In this document: in pieces, positions 1 to 10,655 of the stretch | Numbering within the stretch: the first letter of the stretch is position 1 | Layout: every line of letters begins with the position of its first letter | Assembly (NCBI RefSeq): GCF_001905595.1 | Contig: NZ_LIXI01000013.1 | Coordinates: forward strand, 109,197 to 173,196 | Length of the DNA: 64,000 bases | From: Streptomyces sp. CB00316 | GTDB lineage: Bacteria > Actinomycetota > Actinomycetes > Streptomycetales > Streptomycetaceae | Direction: 5' to 3' | Translations under genes and position numbers: made by a program | Notes under the pieces: model-generated | Databases searched by the model: none | Seen by the model: the letters and a program-made list of their open reading frames with translations, nothing else | What the model was told of the DNA's origin: nothing

Positions 1-1056
1 ACCTCCGGCGCGGTGCTCGCCGCCGCCCCCGACTGGGCCGCGCGCCGGGCCGCCCGCCTCACCCCCGACGTCGAACGCCTCCGGGACAGACCCGCGCCCG
101 CCAGCGTCGTCGTCGGCGACAGCGAGGACCGGGTCGAACTCCAGTCGCTGGGCACCGGCCGCCGGGCACGCGGCGCACTGGCGGTCGGTACGGGCTCGGC
201 GCTGGGAACCGCCGAGCGGTACGCCGTCCACTCCGCCGTCGCCCTGCTCACCCTCACCACCGCCCGCTCCCGCTCCCTCCAGGGCGCCGAACAGCGCCTG
301 GGCGCCGCCGTCCTGCGCATGCTCCTGGCCGGGCAGCCCGACCACGCCCGGGCGGTGGCCGGAGACCTGTACGGCGGCCTCCTCGACGCCCCCTTCCGGC
401 TGCTGATCGCGGAGGCGGCCGCGCCCGCCGGTTTCGAGCTGCTCACGGAGACGATGGAGGCCGCCGCCGCCCGCTCCGGCGAGGCGCTGCTCATGGTCCC
501 CGAGGGCGAGCGCGTCGTCGTCCTGGCAGCCGACGGCGGCACCGCGGTCGCCGCCTGCGCGGCCTACGCCGAGGCCCAGGACGACCGCGCCCCGCGCGAG
601 GGCGGCGCCGAGGACAGCGATGTCGTGGTCGGCCTCTCCGCCCCCTGCGGCCCGATCGCGGTCTCCGCCGCGTACAAGCAGGCCGAACAGGCCCTCTCGG
701 TCGCCCGCCGCCGGGGCAGGGCCCTGGTCGAGCACGAGGAGCTGGCGGCCGGTTCGGTCCTGCCGCTCCTCGCGGACGACGCCGTACGGGCCTTCGCCGA
801 CGGCATGCTCCGCGCCCTGTACGAGCACGACGCCAAGGGCCGCGGCGACCTCGTGGCCTCCCTGCGCGCCTGGCTCTCCCGCCACGGCCAGTGGGACGCG
901 GCCGCCGCCGACCTCGGCGTGCACCGGCACACCCTGCGCTACCGGATGCGCCGGGTGGAGGAGATCCTGGGCCGCTCGCTGGACGACCCGGACGCCCGGA
1001 TGGAGCTGTGGCTCGCACTGAAGGCGACGGAGGCGGCGGCGCCGGCCGAAGACTGA
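1..1056 (+). CDS. PucR-family transcriptional regulator, 5'-truncated
   Basis: The reading frame is open from base 1 and no start with a ribosome site is visible, so the gene begins before the window. The visible 351 residues match the C-terminal part of PucR/CdaR-type regulators. A GGDEF-like middle region is followed by the signature helix-turn-helix near the end, with the core HRHTLRYRMRRVEEILG at about residues 306-322 of the visible protein. This family senses nitrogen compounds such as purines, GABA or polyamines and controls adjacent catabolic genes. The aldehyde dehydrogenase 247 bases downstream on the same strand is the obvious candidate target. Family assignment is secure from the C-terminal HTH; the ligand is not known. 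Confidence 0.88.
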   Translation, partial: TSGAVLAAAPDWAARRAARLTPDVERLRDRPAPASVVVGDSEDRVELQSLGTGRRARGALAVGTGSALGTAERYAVHSAVALLTLTTARSRSLQGAEQRLGAAVLRMLLAGQPDHARAVAGDLYGGLLDAPFRLLIAEAAAPAGFELLTETMEAAAARSGEALLMVPEGERVVVLAADGGTAVAACAAYAEAQDDRAPREGGAEDSDVVVGLSAPCGPIAVSAAYKQAEQALSVARRRGRALVEHEELAAGSVLPLLADDAVRAFADGMLRALYEHDAKGRGDLVASLRAWLSRHGQWDAAAADLGVHRHTLRYRMRRVEEILGRSLDDPDARMELWLALKATEAAAPAED

Positions 1057-1072
1057 CCGACTGCGGCACCGC

Positions 1073-1184
1073 CTCCGACAGACCGGAGGACCCGGGCCGG
1101 GCGCCATCACCGACCGGACGGACACGGTCTCCGACAAACCGGAGCACCGGAGGCGCGCCCCACTCCACCTCGGACAAACACGAT
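1073..1184. promoter_or_regulatory. Repeated operator-like boxes between pucR-type gene and aldehyde dehydrogenase
   Basis: CTCCGACAGACCGGAG (1073-1088) and CTCCGACAAACCGGAG (1129-1144) differ at one base and each has CTCCG/CGGAG ends forming a short dyad. A third weaker copy, CTCGGACAAACACGAT, lies at 1169-1184. Spacing and position suggest binding sites for the adjacent regulator; this is inference. Confidence 0.45.
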
Positions 1185-1303
1185 CGCGGCGTCCCCGCCC
1201 TACCGTGGACCACAGAGGGGAAGCCTCCGGGCGCCCACGACGCACGCAGCCACCTCCATCACGACCTCCGCACGCTCACGACCTCCGAAGGGCCGGAACC
1301 TCC

Positions 1304-2749
1304 ATGACTTCGCCCCACGCCTTCTGGGTGGCCGGCCGCCAGGCCACCGGTGCCGACAGCTTCGACGTCACCAACCCGTACGACGGACGCCTCGTCGGCA
1401 CCGTCAGCGTGCCGACCGACGCCCAGGTCGAGGAGGCCGTCGCCGCCGCCCACGCCGTACGTGACGAGTTCGCCGCGACCCCGGCGCACGTACGGGCCGC
1501 GGCCCTCGACCACGTCGTACGGCGGCTGGGGGAGCGCACCGAGGAGATCGCCCAGCTGATCTCGGCGGAGAACGGCAAGCCGGTCAAGTGGGCGCGCGGC
1601 GAGGTCGGCCGTGCGGTCTCCGTGTTCCGGTTCGCGGCCGAGGAGGCCCGCCGCTTCAACGGCGGCGAGGCACAGCGCCTGGACACCGACCTCGGCGGTA
1701 CCGGCCGCCTCGGGCTGACCCGCCGCTTCCCGCGCGGAGCCGTCCTCGGTATCGCGCCCTTCAACTTCCCGTTGAACCTCAGCGCCCACAAGGTCGCCCC
1801 GGCCATCGCCGTAGGTGCCCCGATCATCCTGAAGCCGGCTCCGGCGACGCCGATCTCCTCGCTCGTCCTCGGGGAGCTGCTGGCCGAGACCGACCTCCCG
1901 GCCGGCTCCTGGTCCGTCCTGACGGTCCCGAACGTCAAGATGCCCGCCCTGGTCCAGGACGAGCGCCTGCCGGTCATCTCGTTCACCGGTTCGGGTCCGG
2001 TCGGCTACGCGATCATGGAGTCGGTGCCCCGCAAGCACTGCACCCTGGAGCTCGGCGGCAACGGCGCGGCGGTCGTCCTGTCCGACTACGCCTCGGACGA
2101 GGACCTGGACTGGGCGGCCACCCGGATCGCCACGTTCTCCAACTACCAGGGCGGCCAGTCCTGTATCTCGGTGCAGCGCGTCATCGCCGACGCCTCGGTC
2201 TACGACCGGCTCGTCCCGAAGATCGTCGCCGCCGTCGAGGCCCTGGTCACCGGCGACCCCGCCGACGCGACCACCGACGTAGGCCCCCTGGTCAGCGAGG
2301 ACGCGGCCAAGCGCGTCGAGTCCTGGGTCGACGAGGCGGTCCAGGGCGGCGCCGAACTCCTCACCGGTGGCAAGCGCGACGGCGCCACCTACGCCCCGAC
2401 GGTCCTGGCGGGCCTCCCGGACGACGTGAAGCTCTCCTGCGAGGAGGTCTTCGGCCCGGTCATGTCCCTCCAGAAGGTGGACGGCGAGGCGGAGGCGTTC
2501 GCCGCCGTCAACTCCTCCAAGTACGGCCTCCAGGCAGGCGTCTTCACCCATGACCTCCAGACCGCCTTCCGCGCCCACCGCGCCCTGGAGGTGGGCGGCG
2601 TGATCGTCGGCGACGTCCCCTCGTACCGCGCCGACCAGATGCCGTACGGCGGCGCCAAGCAGTCCGGTGTCGGCCGCGAGGGCGTCCGCTACGCGATGGA
2701 CGACTACACCTACGAGCGCGTCCTGGTCCTCACAGGCCTCGCCCTGTAA
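1304..2749 (+). CDS. Aldehyde dehydrogenase family protein (NAD(P)+-dependent)
   Basis: The 481-residue protein oxidises an aldehyde to the acid with NAD(P)+. It has the normal ALDH length and motifs: the general-base Glu at about residue 249 in LELGGNGA, the nucleophilic Cys at about residue 287 in GGQSCIS, and the late EVFGPV motif near residue 384. The ATG at 1304 is chosen because the protein then begins, as homologues do, just before the first beta strand; an upstream in-frame ATG at 1205 would add 33 low-quality residues. Placement behind a PucR regulator suggests oxidation of an aldehyde from GABA, polyamine or purine breakdown, such as succinate semialdehyde. The exact substrate cannot be read from the sequence. 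Confidence 0.9.
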   Translation: MTSPHAFWVAGRQATGADSFDVTNPYDGRLVGTVSVPTDAQVEEAVAAAHAVRDEFAATPAHVRAAALDHVVRRLGERTEEIAQLISAENGKPVKWARGEVGRAVSVFRFAAEEARRFNGGEAQRLDTDLGGTGRLGLTRRFPRGAVLGIAPFNFPLNLSAHKVAPAIAVGAPIILKPAPATPISSLVLGELLAETDLPAGSWSVLTVPNVKMPALVQDERLPVISFTGSGPVGYAIMESVPRKHCTLELGGNGAAVVLSDYASDEDLDWAATRIATFSNYQGGQSCISVQRVIADASVYDRLVPKIVAAVEALVTGDPADATTDVGPLVSEDAAKRVESWVDEAVQGGAELLTGGKRDGATYAPTVLAGLPDDVKLSCEEVFGPVMSLQKVDGEAEAFAAVNSSKYGLQAGVFTHDLQTAFRAHRALEVGGVIVGDVPSYRADQMPYGGAKQSGVGREGVRYAMDDYTYERVLVLTGLAL

Positions 2750-2813
2750 CCGCCCCCGGACGACCCCACCCGCGCCCCCGCCTGGACAGCGAGCGCGGGC
2801 GGGGACGCGAGAC

Positions 2814-2852
2814 GGACGGCCCGAACCCACTGTGCGGGGGTTCGGGCCGTCC
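2814..2852 (+). terminator. Strong hairpin after aldehyde dehydrogenase
   Basis: A perfect 15-bp stem, GGACGGCCCGAACCC (2814-2828) with GGGTTCGGGCCGTCC (2838-2852), encloses a 9-base loop. No U-tract follows, which is common in Streptomyces. Confidence 0.8.
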
Positions 2853-2991
2853 GCCGCGCGTACGCGAGGACTGGTGCGGGTGCCGAAGTGCGGGTAAACG
2901 GGTTACATACGGACCAGTAAGCAGCCCCTACGCAGTCCGCGCGGCCGGGGGGCCGTCCGTCCTGGTGACGCGCGGCGAGGTGAGGCCCGAC

Positions 2992-4947
2992 ATGTCCGCA
3001 CCACACAACACCCCCCAGGTCCCCCAAGCACCCAAGGTCACCGAGCGTGAGGCACGCAAGGTCGCCGAAGCCGCCCGGGAGCAGGACTGGCGTAAGCCCA
3101 GCTTCGCCAAGGAGCTGTTCCTCGGGCGCTTCCGGCTCGACCTGATCCATCCGCACCCCCTGCCGCCGCCCGACGACATCCGGCGCGGCGAGGAGTTCCT
3201 GGCGCGGCTGCGCGCCTTCTGCGAGACGCACATCGACAGTGCCCGGATCGAGCGCGAGGCGAAGATCCCCGACGAGGTGGTCAACGGGCTCAAGGAACTC
3301 GGCGCCCTCGGCATGAAGATCGAGACCAAGTACGGCGGTCTCGGGCTCACCCAGGTGTACTACAACAAGGCGCTCGCCCTCGTCGGCTCCGCGAGTCCGG
3401 CGATCGGTGCGCTGCTCTCGGCGCATCAGTCGATCGGCGTACCGCAGCCGCTGAAGATTTTCGGCACCCAGGAGCAGAAGGACGTCTTCCTGCCCCGGCT
3501 CGCCACCACCGACATCTCCGCGTTCCTCCTGACCGAGCCCGACGTCGGCTCCGACCCGGCCCGCCTCGCCACCACCGCCGTGCCCGACGGGAACGACTAT
3601 CTGCTGGACGGGGTGAAGCTCTGGACCACCAACGGGGTCGTCGCCGATCTGCTCGTGGTCATGGCTCGCGTGCCTGCCTCCGAGGGGCACCCGGGCGGCA
3701 TCACCGCCTTCGTCGTCGAGGCGGACGCCCCCGGTGTCACCGTGGAGCACCGCAACGCCTTCATGGGGCTGCGCGGCATCGAGAACGGCGTCACCCGCTT
3801 CCATCAGGTGCGGGTGCCTGCCGCGAACCGCGTCGGGCCCGAGGGGGCCGGGCTGAAGATCGCCCTGACCACCCTCAACACCGGGCGCCTCTCGCTGCCC
3901 GCGATGTGCGTCGGAGCCGGGAAGTGGTGCCTGAAGATCGCCCGCGAGTGGTCCGCCGTACGGGAGCAGTGGGGGCGGCCCGTCGCGAAGCACGAGGCGG
4001 TCGGCGCGAAGATCTCCTTCATCGCGGCCACCACCTTCGCCCTGGAGGCGATCGTCGACCTCTCCTCGCAGATGGCCGACGAGGACCGCAACGACATCCG
4101 TATCGAGGCCGCCCTCGCCAAGCTGTACGGCTCCGAGATGGGCTGGCTGATCGCCGACGAGCTGGTCCAGATCCGCGGCGGGCGCGGCTTCGAGACCGCC
4201 GAGTCGCTGGCCGCCCGCGGGGAGCGCGCCGTCCCGGCCGAGCAGATGCTCCGCGACATGCGGATCAACCGGATCTTCGAGGGCTCCACCGAGATCATGC
4301 ATCTGCTGATCGCCCGCGAGGCCGTCGACGCCCACCTCAAGGTCGCCGGCGACATCATCGACCCGGAGAAGCCGCTCGCCGACAAGGCCAAGGCGGGTGC
4401 CAACGCCGCCGGGTTCTATGCCCGCTGGCTGCCTCAGCTCGTCACCGGGGCCGGGCAACTCCCTCGTACGTACGGTGAGTTCAACCCCGCCGGGCACCGC
4501 GACCTCTCCGGGCACCTCCGGTACGTCGAGCGCTCCTCACGCAAGCTCGCCCGGTCGACCTTCTACGCCATGTCCCGCTGGCAAGGCCGGATGGAGACGA
4601 AACAGGGCTTCCTCGGCCGGATCGTCGACATCGGCGCCGAACTCTTCGCGATGAGCGCCGCCTGCGTCCGCGCCGAGCATCTGCGGGGCTCCGGGGAGCA
4701 CGGCCGTGAGGCGTACCAGCTTGCCGACGCCTTCTGCCACCAGTCCCGGGTCAGGGTGGAGGAGCTGTTCACGCGGCTCTGGTCCAACACCGACGACCTG
4801 GACCGGCGCGTGGTGGACGGCGTCCTGTCCGGTACGTACACGTGGCTGGAGGAGGGCGTCGTCGACCCCAGCGGCGAAGGCCCCTGGATCGCGGACGCCA
4901 CCCCCGGACCCTCCGCCGAGGAGAACCGGCACCGGCCCGTCCGCTGA
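2992..4947 (+). CDS. Acyl-CoA dehydrogenase family protein
   Basis: A 651-residue FAD-dependent acyl-CoA dehydrogenase, longer than the usual 380-residue enzymes because of an N-terminal extension and a C-terminal helical domain of about 170 residues, as in the large FadE class. Visible family features are FLLTEPDVGSDPARL (FAD/substrate region, about residues 177-191), IRGGRGF, and RIFEGSTEIMH with the putative catalytic Glu near residue 430. The ATG at 2992 follows GAGGTGAGG at a good distance; the GTG at 2965 would place that sequence inside the gene. It stands alone between two hairpins, so it is probably transcribed by itself. Role: first dehydrogenation step of fatty or branched acyl-CoA breakdown. 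Chain-length preference is unknown. Confidence 0.9.
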   Translation: MSAPHNTPQVPQAPKVTEREARKVAEAAREQDWRKPSFAKELFLGRFRLDLIHPHPLPPPDDIRRGEEFLARLRAFCETHIDSARIEREAKIPDEVVNGLKELGALGMKIETKYGGLGLTQVYYNKALALVGSASPAIGALLSAHQSIGVPQPLKIFGTQEQKDVFLPRLATTDISAFLLTEPDVGSDPARLATTAVPDGNDYLLDGVKLWTTNGVVADLLVVMARVPASEGHPGGITAFVVEADAPGVTVEHRNAFMGLRGIENGVTRFHQVRVPAANRVGPEGAGLKIALTTLNTGRLSLPAMCVGAGKWCLKIAREWSAVREQWGRPVAKHEAVGAKISFIAATTFALEAIVDLSSQMADEDRNDIRIEAALAKLYGSEMGWLIADELVQIRGGRGFETAESLAARGERAVPAEQMLRDMRINRIFEGSTEIMHLLIAREAVDAHLKVAGDIIDPEKPLADKAKAGANAAGFYARWLPQLVTGAGQLPRTYGEFNPAGHRDLSGHLRYVERSSRKLARSTFYAMSRWQGRMETKQGFLGRIVDIGAELFAMSAACVRAEHLRGSGEHGREAYQLADAFCHQSRVRVEELFTRLWSNTDDLDRRVVDGVLSGTYTWLEEGVVDPSGEGPWIADATPGPSAEENRHRPVR

Positions 4948-4965
4948 GCCGTGACCCATCGCTGC

Positions 4966-5024
4966 GAGGGGGCGCGTCCGTACGCCGGACACTGTTGGTG
5001 TCCGTACGTAGGGCGCGCCCCCTC
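4966..5024 (+). terminator. Two-part hairpin between acyl-CoA dehydrogenase gene and dxr
   Basis: Outer arms GAGGGGGCGCG (4966-4976) and CGCGCCCCCTC (5014-5024) pair perfectly. Inside them, CGTAC and GGACAC pair with GTGTCC and GTACG around a 5-base loop at 4993-4997. Probable terminator of the upstream gene. Confidence 0.7.
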
Positions 5025-5092
5025 CGTACCGAATCCCCGCCCCACCGGGACGCGCTGTCCACACGCGCAGCCGGAGCGGCAACAATGGGGGC

Positions 5093-6346
5093 ATGAGCGA
5101 CAGCCCCGCCCCACTCGCCGATCCGCATCTCCTCTTCGACACCGCGGACGGCCGCCGGGATCTGGTGATCCTCGGCTCCACCGGGTCCATCGGCACCCAG
5201 GCCATCGACCTGGTCCTGCGCAACCCCGACCGCTTCCGGGTCACCGCGCTCTCGGCCGCCGGCGGCCGGACCACCCTCCTCGCCGAGCAGGCCCACCGGC
5301 TGCGGGTGAGCACGGTCGCCGTCGCCGACCCGACCGCGGTCCCCGCCCTGCGCGAGGCGCTGCGCGAGCGGTACGGGGCCCGGGAGCCGCTCCCCGAGAT
5401 CCTCGCCGGACCCGACGCGGCGGCCACGCTGGCCGCGAGCGACTGCCACACCGTGCTCAACGGGATCACCGGCTCCATCGGGCTCGCCCCGACGCTGGCC
5501 GCGCTGAAGGCGGGCCGCACGCTCGCCCTCGCCAACAAGGAGTCGCTGATCGTCGGCGGCCCGCTGGTGAAGGCGCTCGCCGCCCCCGGCCAGATCATCC
5601 CGGTCGACTCCGAGCACGCCGCGCTCTTCCAGGCACTGGCCGCGGGCACCCGCGCCGATGTCCGCAAGCTCGTCGTCACCGCCTCCGGCGGGCCGTTCCG
5701 GGGCCGTACGCGCGACGAGCTGGCCGATGTCACCCGCGAGCAGGCCCTGACCCACCCCACCTGGGCGATGGGCCCGGTCATCACGATCAACTCCGCGACG
5801 CTGGTCAACAAGGGCCTTGAGGTCATCGAGGCGCACCTCCTCTACGACATCCCCTTCGACCGTATCGAGGTCGTGGTCCACCCGCAGTCCTACGTGCACT
5901 CCATGGTCGAGTTCACCGACGGCTCCACGCTCGCCCAGGCCACCCCGCCCGACATGGGCGGACCCATCGCCATCGGCCTCGGCTGGCCCGAGCGGGTCCC
6001 GGACGCCGCCCCCGCCTTCGACTGGTCGAAAGCGTCCACGTGGGAGTTCTTCCCGCTGGACACCGAGGCCTTCCCGTCGGTCGCCCTCGCCCGCCATGTC
6101 GGTACGCTCGGCTCCACGGCACCCGCCGTCTTCAACGCGGCCAACGAGGAGTGCGTCGACGCCTTCCTCGCCGGACAGCTGCCCTTCAACGGAATCATGG
6201 ATACGGTCAGCGCTGTGGTGTCCGAACACGGCACCCCCGCCCCGGGAACCCCGCTCAGCGTCGCGGATGTCCTCGAAGCGGAAACCTGGGCCCGCGCACG
6301 GGCCCGGGAACTCTCGGCGAAAGCGACAGCGGAGGCGCGCGCATGA
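5093..6346 (+). CDS. dxr: 1-deoxy-D-xylulose 5-phosphate reductoisomerase
   Basis: The 417-residue enzyme makes 2-C-methyl-D-erythritol 4-phosphate from DXP with NADPH, the committed step of the MEP isoprenoid pathway. The NADPH-binding GSTGSIGTQ lies at about residues 25-33. Further family motifs are LANKESLIVGG, the metal- and substrate-binding PVDSEHAALFQ, and HPQSYVHSMVEF. The ATG at 5093 follows GGGGGC. The stop overlaps the ATG of the next gene (ATGA), so dxr is translationally coupled to the membrane protease, and ispG follows in the same direction. This dxr-protease-ispG arrangement is widespread in actinobacteria. Confidence 0.97.
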   Translation: MSDSPAPLADPHLLFDTADGRRDLVILGSTGSIGTQAIDLVLRNPDRFRVTALSAAGGRTTLLAEQAHRLRVSTVAVADPTAVPALREALRERYGAREPLPEILAGPDAAATLAASDCHTVLNGITGSIGLAPTLAALKAGRTLALANKESLIVGGPLVKALAAPGQIIPVDSEHAALFQALAAGTRADVRKLVVTASGGPFRGRTRDELADVTREQALTHPTWAMGPVITINSATLVNKGLEVIEAHLLYDIPFDRIEVVVHPQSYVHSMVEFTDGSTLAQATPPDMGGPIAIGLGWPERVPDAAPAFDWSKASTWEFFPLDTEAFPSVALARHVGTLGSTAPAVFNAANEECVDAFLAGQLPFNGIMDTVSAVVSEHGTPAPGTPLSVADVLEAETWARARARELSAKATAEARA

Positions 6347-7653
6347 GTCTGACCTCGATCCTGCTGACGGTCCTGGGGATCGCCGTCTTCGTCGTGGGCC
6401 TGCTGTTCTCCATCGCCTGGCACGAGCTGGGCCACCTCTCCACGGCCAAGATGTTCGGCATCCGGGTCCCGCAGTACATGGTCGGATTCGGCCCGACGCT
6501 CTGGTCGAAGCAGAAGGGCGACACCGAGTACGGCATCAAGGCCATCCCGGCCGGCGGCTACATCCGCATGATCGGGATGTTCCCGCCCGGCGCCGACGGC
6601 CGCCTCGAAGCCCGCTCCACCTCACCGTGGCGCGGCATGATCGAGGACGCCCGCTCCGCCGCGTACGAGGAGCTCGAACCCGGCGACGAGAAGCGGCTCT
6701 TCTACACGCGCAAGCCGTGGAAGCGCGTCATCGTGATGTTCGCCGGCCCGTTCATGAACCTGGTCCTCGCCGTCGCGATCTTCATGGGCGTCGCGATGAC
6801 CTTCGGCTTCCAGACGCAGACCACCGAGGTCGCGGGCGTCCAGCAGTGCGTCATCTCGCAGAGCGAGAAGCGCGACACCTGCGAGGGCACCGACCCCGTC
6901 TCCCCGGCCAAGGCCGCGGGCCTGCAGGAGGGTGACAAGATCGTCGCCTTCGACGGGCAGAAGGTCGACGACTGGGCGACGCTCTCGGACCGCATCCGCA
7001 ACACCATGGGCCCCGCCACCATCACCGTCGAGCGCGCCGGCCAGGAGGTCACCCTCAACGCCGTCCTGCGCGAGAACGCCGTCGCGAAGAAGGACGGCAA
7101 CGGCGAGGTCATTCCGGACCAGTTCATCAAGGCCGGCTACCTCGGCTTCGCCGCCCGGACCGAGATCGTGCCGCTCTCCTTCGGCGACTCCGTCGTGCGC
7201 ATGGGCGACATGATCGAGAACGGCGTCGACGCGATCATCGCGCTGCCCTCCAAGATCCCGGCCCTGTGGGACGCCGCCTTCAGCGACGGCGAACGCGCCG
7301 ACGACTCGCCGGTGGGTGTCGTGGGCGCGGCCCGCATCGGCGGCGAGGTGATGAACCTCGACATCCCGGCCCAGAACCAGGTCGCGATGATGCTGTTCCT
7401 GCTCGCGGGCTTCAACCTGTCGTTGTTCCTGTTCAACATGCTGCCGTTGCTCCCACTGGACGGGGGGCACATCGCGGGTGCGCTCTGGGAGTCGCTGCGG
7501 CGCAATCTGGCCAAGGTCTTCCGGCGCCCCGACCCTGGCCCGTTCGACGTGGCGAAGCTGATGCCGGTCGCCTACGTGGTCGCCGGACTCTTCATCTGCT
7601 TCACGCTGCTGGTGCTGGTGGCCGACATCGTGAACCCGGTCAAGATCAGCTGA
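6343..7653 (+). CDS. RIP-family (site-2) zinc metalloprotease, RseP-like
   Basis: This 436-residue membrane protease cleaves transmembrane substrates such as anti-sigma factors or signal-peptide remnants inside the bilayer. The zinc site HELGH is at residues 27-31 in the first membrane helix, and the second zinc motif PLDGGH has its Asp near residue 373. A PDZ domain occupies roughly residues 180-270. The C-terminus is another membrane helix. The ATG at 6343 overlaps the dxr stop and follows GGAGG. Its actinobacterial relative in M. tuberculosis is Rip1; which anti-sigma factor is cut here cannot be told from the sequence. Confidence 0.93.
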   Translation: MSLTSILLTVLGIAVFVVGLLFSIAWHELGHLSTAKMFGIRVPQYMVGFGPTLWSKQKGDTEYGIKAIPAGGYIRMIGMFPPGADGRLEARSTSPWRGMIEDARSAAYEELEPGDEKRLFYTRKPWKRVIVMFAGPFMNLVLAVAIFMGVAMTFGFQTQTTEVAGVQQCVISQSEKRDTCEGTDPVSPAKAAGLQEGDKIVAFDGQKVDDWATLSDRIRNTMGPATITVERAGQEVTLNAVLRENAVAKKDGNGEVIPDQFIKAGYLGFAARTEIVPLSFGDSVVRMGDMIENGVDAIIALPSKIPALWDAAFSDGERADDSPVGVVGAARIGGEVMNLDIPAQNQVAMMLFLLAGFNLSLFLFNMLPLLPLDGGHIAGALWESLRRNLAKVFRRPDPGPFDVAKLMPVAYVVAGLFICFTLLVLVADIVNPVKIS

Positions 7654-7852
7654 TGATCCGATGGGGGACCGCCTCAGTAGTCGCCCCATCCGCCCCAGAA
7701 GTGACCGCCGGGCACACGCGTCGTGTCCGGTCGGTCACCATCTGGTTGACTTGTCCGTACGGTGCGTGCGCCCCGGCTCCGGTGCCGTAATCTCGAAGCC
7801 TGGAGCCCGCCGACATCGGGACCTTGATCCACACCTTGGGGATGCACAGCGC

Positions 7853-9007
<1,155 letters not shown>

Positions 9008-9027
9008 CCTGCGCTCTTCCCCGTCAT

Positions 9028-9064
9028 CGCCGCCCCGCCGAGCCCCGCGCCCGGCGGGGCGGCG
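9028..9064 (+). terminator. Hairpin after ispG
   Basis: CGCCGCCCCGCCG (9028-9040) pairs perfectly with CGGCGGGGCGGCG (9052-9064) around an 11-base loop, just after the ispG stop. Confidence 0.75.
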
Positions 9065-9169
9065 GCGTATCCAAGCCTGTCCAGGAGCCCGCTTACCGGC
9101 CCGGGCGGCGTTCTCCAGGCTTGTTGGGTACAGTGCGGAAATCAGCAGACCGCATGGTGAGGCCCCCTC

Positions 9170-10015
9170 GTGTTGACGCAGACCACCACCCGGGTCCTCG
9201 AACCCAGCGACCTCGGCGCAGCGCTCGCCATCCTGGAGAGCGAGCCCGTGGTCAACGCATTCGTCACGTCCCGCGTGCAGGTCGCGGGGCTCGACCCCTG
9301 GCGCCTCGGCGGCGAGATGTGGGGCTGGTACGCCGACGGACGGCTCCGTTCCCTCTGTTACGCCGGTGCCAACCTGGTCCCCATCTGCGCAGGGCCCGAA
9401 GCCGTACGCGCCTTCGCCGACCGGGCCCGCCGGGCCGGCCGCCGCTGCTCCTCGATCGTCGGCCCCGCCGAACCCACCGCCCTGCTCTGGCGGCTCCTGG
9501 AGCCGGGCTGGGGCCCGGCCCGCGAGGTCCGCGCCAACCAGCCCCTCATGGTCACCGAGAGCCCCGCCGCCGATGTCACCCCTGACCCGCTCGTCCGCCG
9601 CATCCGCAAGGACGAGACCGAGATCCTGATGCCGGCCTGCGTGGCGATGTTCACGGAGGAGGTCGGCATCTCCCCGCTCGCCGGGGACGGCGGACTCCTC
9701 TACCAGGCCCGGGTCGCCGAACTCATCGGCGCCGGACGCTCCTTCGCCCGGATCGACGACGGCAAGGTCGTCTTCAAGGCGGAGATCGGCGCCGCCACCA
9801 CCCGGGCCTGCCAGATCCAGGGCGTCTGGGTCGCCCCCGAACACCGCGGCAAGGGCCTCTCCGAGACCGGCATGGCCGCCGTCCTGCGCTACGCCCTGGC
9901 CGACGTCGCCCCCATCGTCAGCCTGTACGTGAACGACTACAACGCTCCCGCCCGCAAGGCCTACCGGCGTGTGGGCTTCCGCGAGACGGGCACCTTCATG
10001 AGCGTCCTGTTCTGA
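9170..10015 (+). CDS. GNAT-family N-acetyltransferase with N-terminal DUF4081-like domain
   Basis: A 281-residue two-domain protein. The first 120 residues resemble the DUF4081 half seen in actinobacterial acetyltransferases (VNAFVTSRV and WGWYADGRLRSL). The second half is a GNAT fold with the acetyl-CoA loop region VWVAPEHRGKGLSE at about residues 220-233 and the late NDYNAPARKAYRRVGF. The GTG at 9170 follows GGTGAGG by seven bases. It lies between ispG and another acetyltransferase gene. The substrate, whether small molecule or protein amine, is unknown. Confidence 0.85.
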   Translation: MLTQTTTRVLEPSDLGAALAILESEPVVNAFVTSRVQVAGLDPWRLGGEMWGWYADGRLRSLCYAGANLVPICAGPEAVRAFADRARRAGRRCSSIVGPAEPTALLWRLLEPGWGPAREVRANQPLMVTESPAADVTPDPLVRRIRKDETEILMPACVAMFTEEVGISPLAGDGGLLYQARVAELIGAGRSFARIDDGKVVFKAEIGAATTRACQIQGVWVAPEHRGKGLSETGMAAVLRYALADVAPIVSLYVNDYNAPARKAYRRVGFRETGTFMSVLF

Positions 10016-10088
10016 ACGGCCCGTACGGGGGGCGCCCCCCGGCCTCCACCCGTACCGGCCCGCCCACCCCGGCCAGTAGGGTTCGCGC

Positions 10089-10655
10089 ATGGCACCAGCA
10101 GTCACCGGGAACGGCCCCGCGAACCCCGGCATCGAGGTCGGCCCCATCGACCTGGCCTCACGCGTCGACGAAGCCCTCCACGTACAGGCGGCGGCCTTCG
10201 GACTCAGCCAGGACGAGATCGACGTACGCCGCCACATCGTCCTGCGGCACCTGGACCACCCCGAGGCCCGTGCGCTCGGCGCACTCACCCCGGACGGGCG
10301 GCTCGTCGGCTTCGTCTACGGGCTGCCCAACGACCGCGCCCACTGGTGGTCCACCGTCGTGGAGCCCTACCTCCGGGCGGCCGGCTCCGACGGCTGGCTC
10401 GACGACTCCTTCGTCATCACCGAGCTCCACGTCCACCCCGACCACCAGCAGCACGGCCTCGGGCGCACCCTGATCACCACCATCACCGACGCCGTCCCGC
10501 ACCCCCGGTCGATCCTCTCCGCGATCGACCGGGACAGCCCCGCCCGCGCCCTCTACCGCGCGCTCGGCTACCGCGACCTGGCCCGCCAGGTGGTCTTCCC
10601 CAGCGCCCCGCTCCCGTACGCCGTGATGGGCGCGCCCCTGCCGCTCCGGCGGTAG
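10089..10655 (+). CDS. GNAT-family N-acetyltransferase
   Basis: A 188-residue single-domain acetyltransferase. The motif pair ITELHVHPDHQQHGLGRTLI (about residues 113-132) and the C-terminal DSPARALYRALGY are typical of the fold: beta4, the acetyl-CoA phosphate loop with Q/R-x-x-G-x-G/A, and the final Tyr. It starts 73 bases after the preceding acetyltransferase gene and ends inside a very long hairpin, so the two may share a transcript. The substrate is unknown. Confidence 0.85.
   Translation: MAPAVTGNGPANPGIEVGPIDLASRVDEALHVQAAAFGLSQDEIDVRRHIVLRHLDHPEARALGALTPDGRLVGFVYGLPNDRAHWWSTVVEPYLRAAGSDGWLDDSFVITELHVHPDHQQHGLGRTLITTITDAVPHPRSILSAIDRDSPARALYRALGYRDLARQVVFPSAPLPYAVMGAPLPLRR

Noticed and set aside
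7746..7793. TTGACT and TAATCT upstream of ispG as a promoter
   Set aside because: They are 36 bases apart, far outside the usual 16-19.
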